DNA of 64,000 nucleotides from Pardosa pseudoannulata (Eukaryota > Arthropoda > Arachnida > Araneae > Lycosidae), in assembly GCA_032207245.1 (NCBI GenBank), contig CM063503.1, forward strand, positions 62,315,340-62,379,339, written 5' to 3'. Of this stretch, positions 61,621 through 64,000 are shown piece by piece; positions within the stretch are counted from its first letter, which is position 1, and each line of letters starts with the position of its first letter. The notes beneath the pieces were generated by a model, which ran no database searches, was not told the DNA's origin, and saw only the letters and a list, made by a program, of their open reading frames with translations. The position numbers were made by a program, and so were the translations under genes.

Positions 61621-62910
61621 TCTATATATAAAAAAAAAATGAATTTGTGTCTGTCTGTCTGTCTGTATGTACTCAATAGACTCAAAAACTATGCATCCAA
61701 TCGCCGTGAAAATTTGGGAAATATTTAGGACCCTTACTCTGGTAGTTGCGGTTCGGTTCGAACCTTCGTTGTGACGTTATTTTGACGTCAGCTTGCGGCC
61801 ATTGTACGAAAAAATGATCAAGCTGACGTCAAAGTGACATCACAACGAAGATTCGAACAGAACCGCAATGTCCAGAGTAAGGACCTAGGTATATTCCTGG
61901 GAAGGTTTTTGTAAATTTTCAACGTTCGAAATTCATTCCTTCCCCCTTTTTCAAGCATTTCTTGTCATTATTCCAAGCATTATTTTCCCCGGTTAAACGC
62001 AAACGATAATTTTTTTTTTAATTTATCGCATCATAACTAAGGGAAAGAAGCAATATTTTTAGCAATGTGACATCCAAAATAATTGTTTTAAACACAGTTT
62101 TCCCCGGTTAAAAGCAGGAGATTAAAATTTTCAATTTATCGCATAATAAATGGGTGAAAATGATATTTTTTATCATCATGACGTCATTCCTTTAAATATC
62201 TCATTTATTCATTTCTTATTTTATATTATTTAAACATCGTCTGCGTTGTATCCATTCGATTTGACCTGCAAATTTCGATATATAGCGATTAAATTTCATT
62301 TCTATGTGACCCAAATTATAGCATTTTTATATAAGAACTCATTTTAAATTTAATTCCTGGTTAATTTTCACGCTACAATAAAATGTTTATCAACACTATT
62401 CTAAAAACAGAAAGTACAAATTTCAGTGACTCTCATGGACAAGTAAAAATCAATCATTTTATATAGTTATCTTTATATTCATATGGTTGTCAATATGAAT
62501 GTGTGTTTCTGTTTCACACAAAACCATATGGTTTGTCATAAATTTCCTTAGTTTTGGACAACATTTATTTATACCACCCAAATTAGCACTGCTGTTGTCA
62601 AAACCTCTTCCTATTCTAATATGGCAAGATCTGTTAATTTTGCTGATCAACGTACAGTAGTAATACAGTAATGTAATTTAGGGTTAAACTTATATGTTAC
62701 CATAAAAAAAGTTTGAGCAAATTTAATATAAGACACAAATTCGATTTAAAAAAATGAATAATCTCATAATACGCTTATGATAGAAATATATAAATATGCC
62801 AATGACTCGAACTGAACTATGACGAATTTAGAGAGTTATTCAAGAAAAAAATCTTTGTTTAAAAGTGATATATTAGGTTCACCGTAGCGAAGCAGGGGCA
62901 CACTTGCTAA
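61621..62910 (+). mobile_element. Helitron-like non-autonomous element
   Basis: Starts TCTATATATAAA with the GTCTGTCTGTCTGTCTG stretch common near 5' ends of arthropod Helitrons, and ends GCACACTTGCTAA preceded by CACCGTAGCGAAGCAGG. It lies between A and T, the Helitron target, with no target-site duplication. TC at the start and CTAA at the end fit the family, although the 3' hairpin is weak. No Rep/helicase sequence remains. A MITE is nested at 61728-61885. Confidence 0.5.
61728..61885. mobile_element. 158-bp palindromic MITE
   Basis: Nearly all of it is an inverted repeat with arms of about 65 bp: GGACCCTTACTCTGG at the left and CCAGAGTAAGGACC at the right. It is flanked by TA on both sides. 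The arms include TGACGTCAGCTT and its complement AAGCTGACGTCA. Confidence 0.85.
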
Positions 62911-63415
62911 TATCCTATAAAAATTTGAAAAAAAAAAGTATTTATTTCTTATAAAGTATTATAGCTCTGCTTTCTTGTTTTTGTGTGAAATAATAGATCA
63001 TGTTCACCAAAGTGCGGATAGCCCTAAATTCTAATAATTTGTAGTTTCAGAGATATGACTTCGAGCAAGCACTGCTTCCCGGGGATCCTCAGGGACCTAT
63101 TATATACCGAGTATAAGGGGTGCTTGCTCAAGGCCTGCAAATTTCAAGGACCTAAAATTTTTTATTCATAATTTAAAATTTTAAAATCATTTATAACTTA
63201 ATACTGAAATAAATCTGAAAATTTGAAAATATTACTACTCAATTTCTACACAAAATGCATTAAAATTAATTTTATTTTAACATGGGATCTAATATGTACA
63301 TAGGAAATCTGTAAAATTTGCACAAAAATAGGCATTTCATTTTAGAAAGTAATAACATAGTACTGTTTTCTTGCTTCTATATGAAATAATATGGCAAAAT
63401 GTGGATGAAGGGGTA
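62911..63415. repeat. Diverged repeat segments
   Basis: Sequence at about 62935-63040 (GTGTGAAATAATA, then CCAAAGTGCGGATAGCCCTA) recurs at about 63335-63600 split by a SINE. Sequence at about 63100-63290 is a diverged copy of about 58590-58720 (TTGCTCA, then TAAATCTGAAAATTTGAAAA). Confidence 0.6.
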
Positions 63416-63566
63416 GGAAATTGCTGTTTGGTAGAGTTCGTGGGTTCAAATCCCACTGCTGGACTATACGTTCGTAGCTGTTCAGAATCATCTGTAATCC
63501 TTAGGTCCCAGTCTCATTAACCATCGTGTAGCAAAAAGGAGACCGTAGCGCTCCAAACCAACATAC
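63416..63566 (+). repeat. tRNA-derived SINE copy
   Basis: Carries the B box GTGGGTTCAAATCCCACTGC, the body CAGTCTCATTAACCATCGTG and the tail GACCGTAGCGCTCCAAACCA, as in the copy at 28171-28360. The A-box end is degraded. It splits an older repeat segment. Confidence 0.75.
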
Positions 63567-64000
63567 CAAAGTGTGAATCGCCCTAAATTCAAGTTACTGA
63601 TCTCAAGTGTTACTTGAGACCAGTACTATGTGTGGAAAAAAAATAATAACTACAAAATAAGATAATCATATTACTTGGCAGTATTGTTTAACACAATGTT
63701 TTACCTAACAATATATTGTCAGTGAACACACTCTGGGGCAAATATTGATTACATGGACATTAGACATTTTAGTCTGATCCTGATTAAATATACAGGTTTA
63801 AGGTACTAGTTGTAGGCCTGAATTTATTTTCAGTAGATGTATAATTTGTACACGTTACATATAGATAGGCTGTTATGTTTTATACTGAGTTCCGTTTCGA
63901 AAAAGGGCTCAAAAATTTTTGTTTCCCAAGAGACAAAATTTATAATGATGAGACAATGAAAAACCCCTAATAGTGAAAAGGAATCTTTGCTAAAACATAG
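63567..64000. other. Non-coding sequence to the window end
   Basis: AT-rich; begins with the second half of the repeat split by the SINE. A short palindrome TCAAGTGTTACTTGA lies near 63603. No gene seen. Confidence 0.4.

Overview
The window looks like nuclear DNA of an arthropod-type invertebrate. It is very AT-rich, has long TA microsatellites, a spliced gene with short exons, and a dense mix of decayed animal transposon families: hAT, piggyBac, mariner, Tigger/pogo-like, Helitron-like, LINE, SINE and solo LTRs. I see no bacterial operons, rRNA or CRISPR. The SINE and hAT families would fit an arachnid or a hemimetabolous insect, but the sequence alone does not settle this.

Layout. 1-5.2 kb is non-coding, with a GC-richer TATA-containing block near 0.3-0.86 kb and a 1.9 kb TA-rich simple repeat. 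5.2-10.0 kb holds a hAT end and two apparently perfect tandem duplications (units of 909 and 448 bp). 10.1-11.0 kb is a complete but dead hAT element with perfect 8-bp target duplications. 11.9-16.8 kb holds two LINE 3' fragments, a 182-bp repeat running into a 100-N gap, a GC-rich block and a 1.4 kb TTAA-flanked element. 16.8-19.8 kb holds a Tigger-like element with a nested fold-back element, and a piggyBac deletion derivative that keeps the transposase cysteine-rich tail. 20-26.4 kb holds a CT microsatellite, a fold-back element, a solo LTR and two more TTAA elements.

28-41 kb is the only part that looks like host gene sequence. On the + strand, short exons with conserved reading phase run from 32121 to a stop at 40257, followed by a polyadenylation signal at 40563. 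One exon carries an LEEIRQEKA motif that resembles ZC3H11A-type zinc-finger mRNA-export proteins. The 5' part of the gene was not found.

41.8-50.6 kb is a nest of insertions. A ZMYM1-like hAT transposase on the - strand is interrupted by an LTR-like insert, a 1.3 kb TA-rich tract and a KRBA2-like integrase-type element with its own inverted repeats. A piggyBac-type MITE and a second solo LTR lie just upstream. 51.1-52.5 kb is a full-length but inactive mariner whose third catalytic Asp is Asn. 53-56 kb holds 149-bp and ~170-bp tandem arrays. 57.5-61.3 kb holds a 1.7 kb tandem duplication with a TA-flanked MITE in each full unit. 61.6-62.9 kb is a Helitron-like element with a nested palindromic MITE, and a tRNA-derived SINE lies near the end.

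I found no intact autonomous transposase and no new cellular system. The most distinctive signals are the set of TTAA elements that share a terminal-repeat-plus-palindrome layout, the nested hAT/KRBA2-like locus, and the partly resolved host gene.
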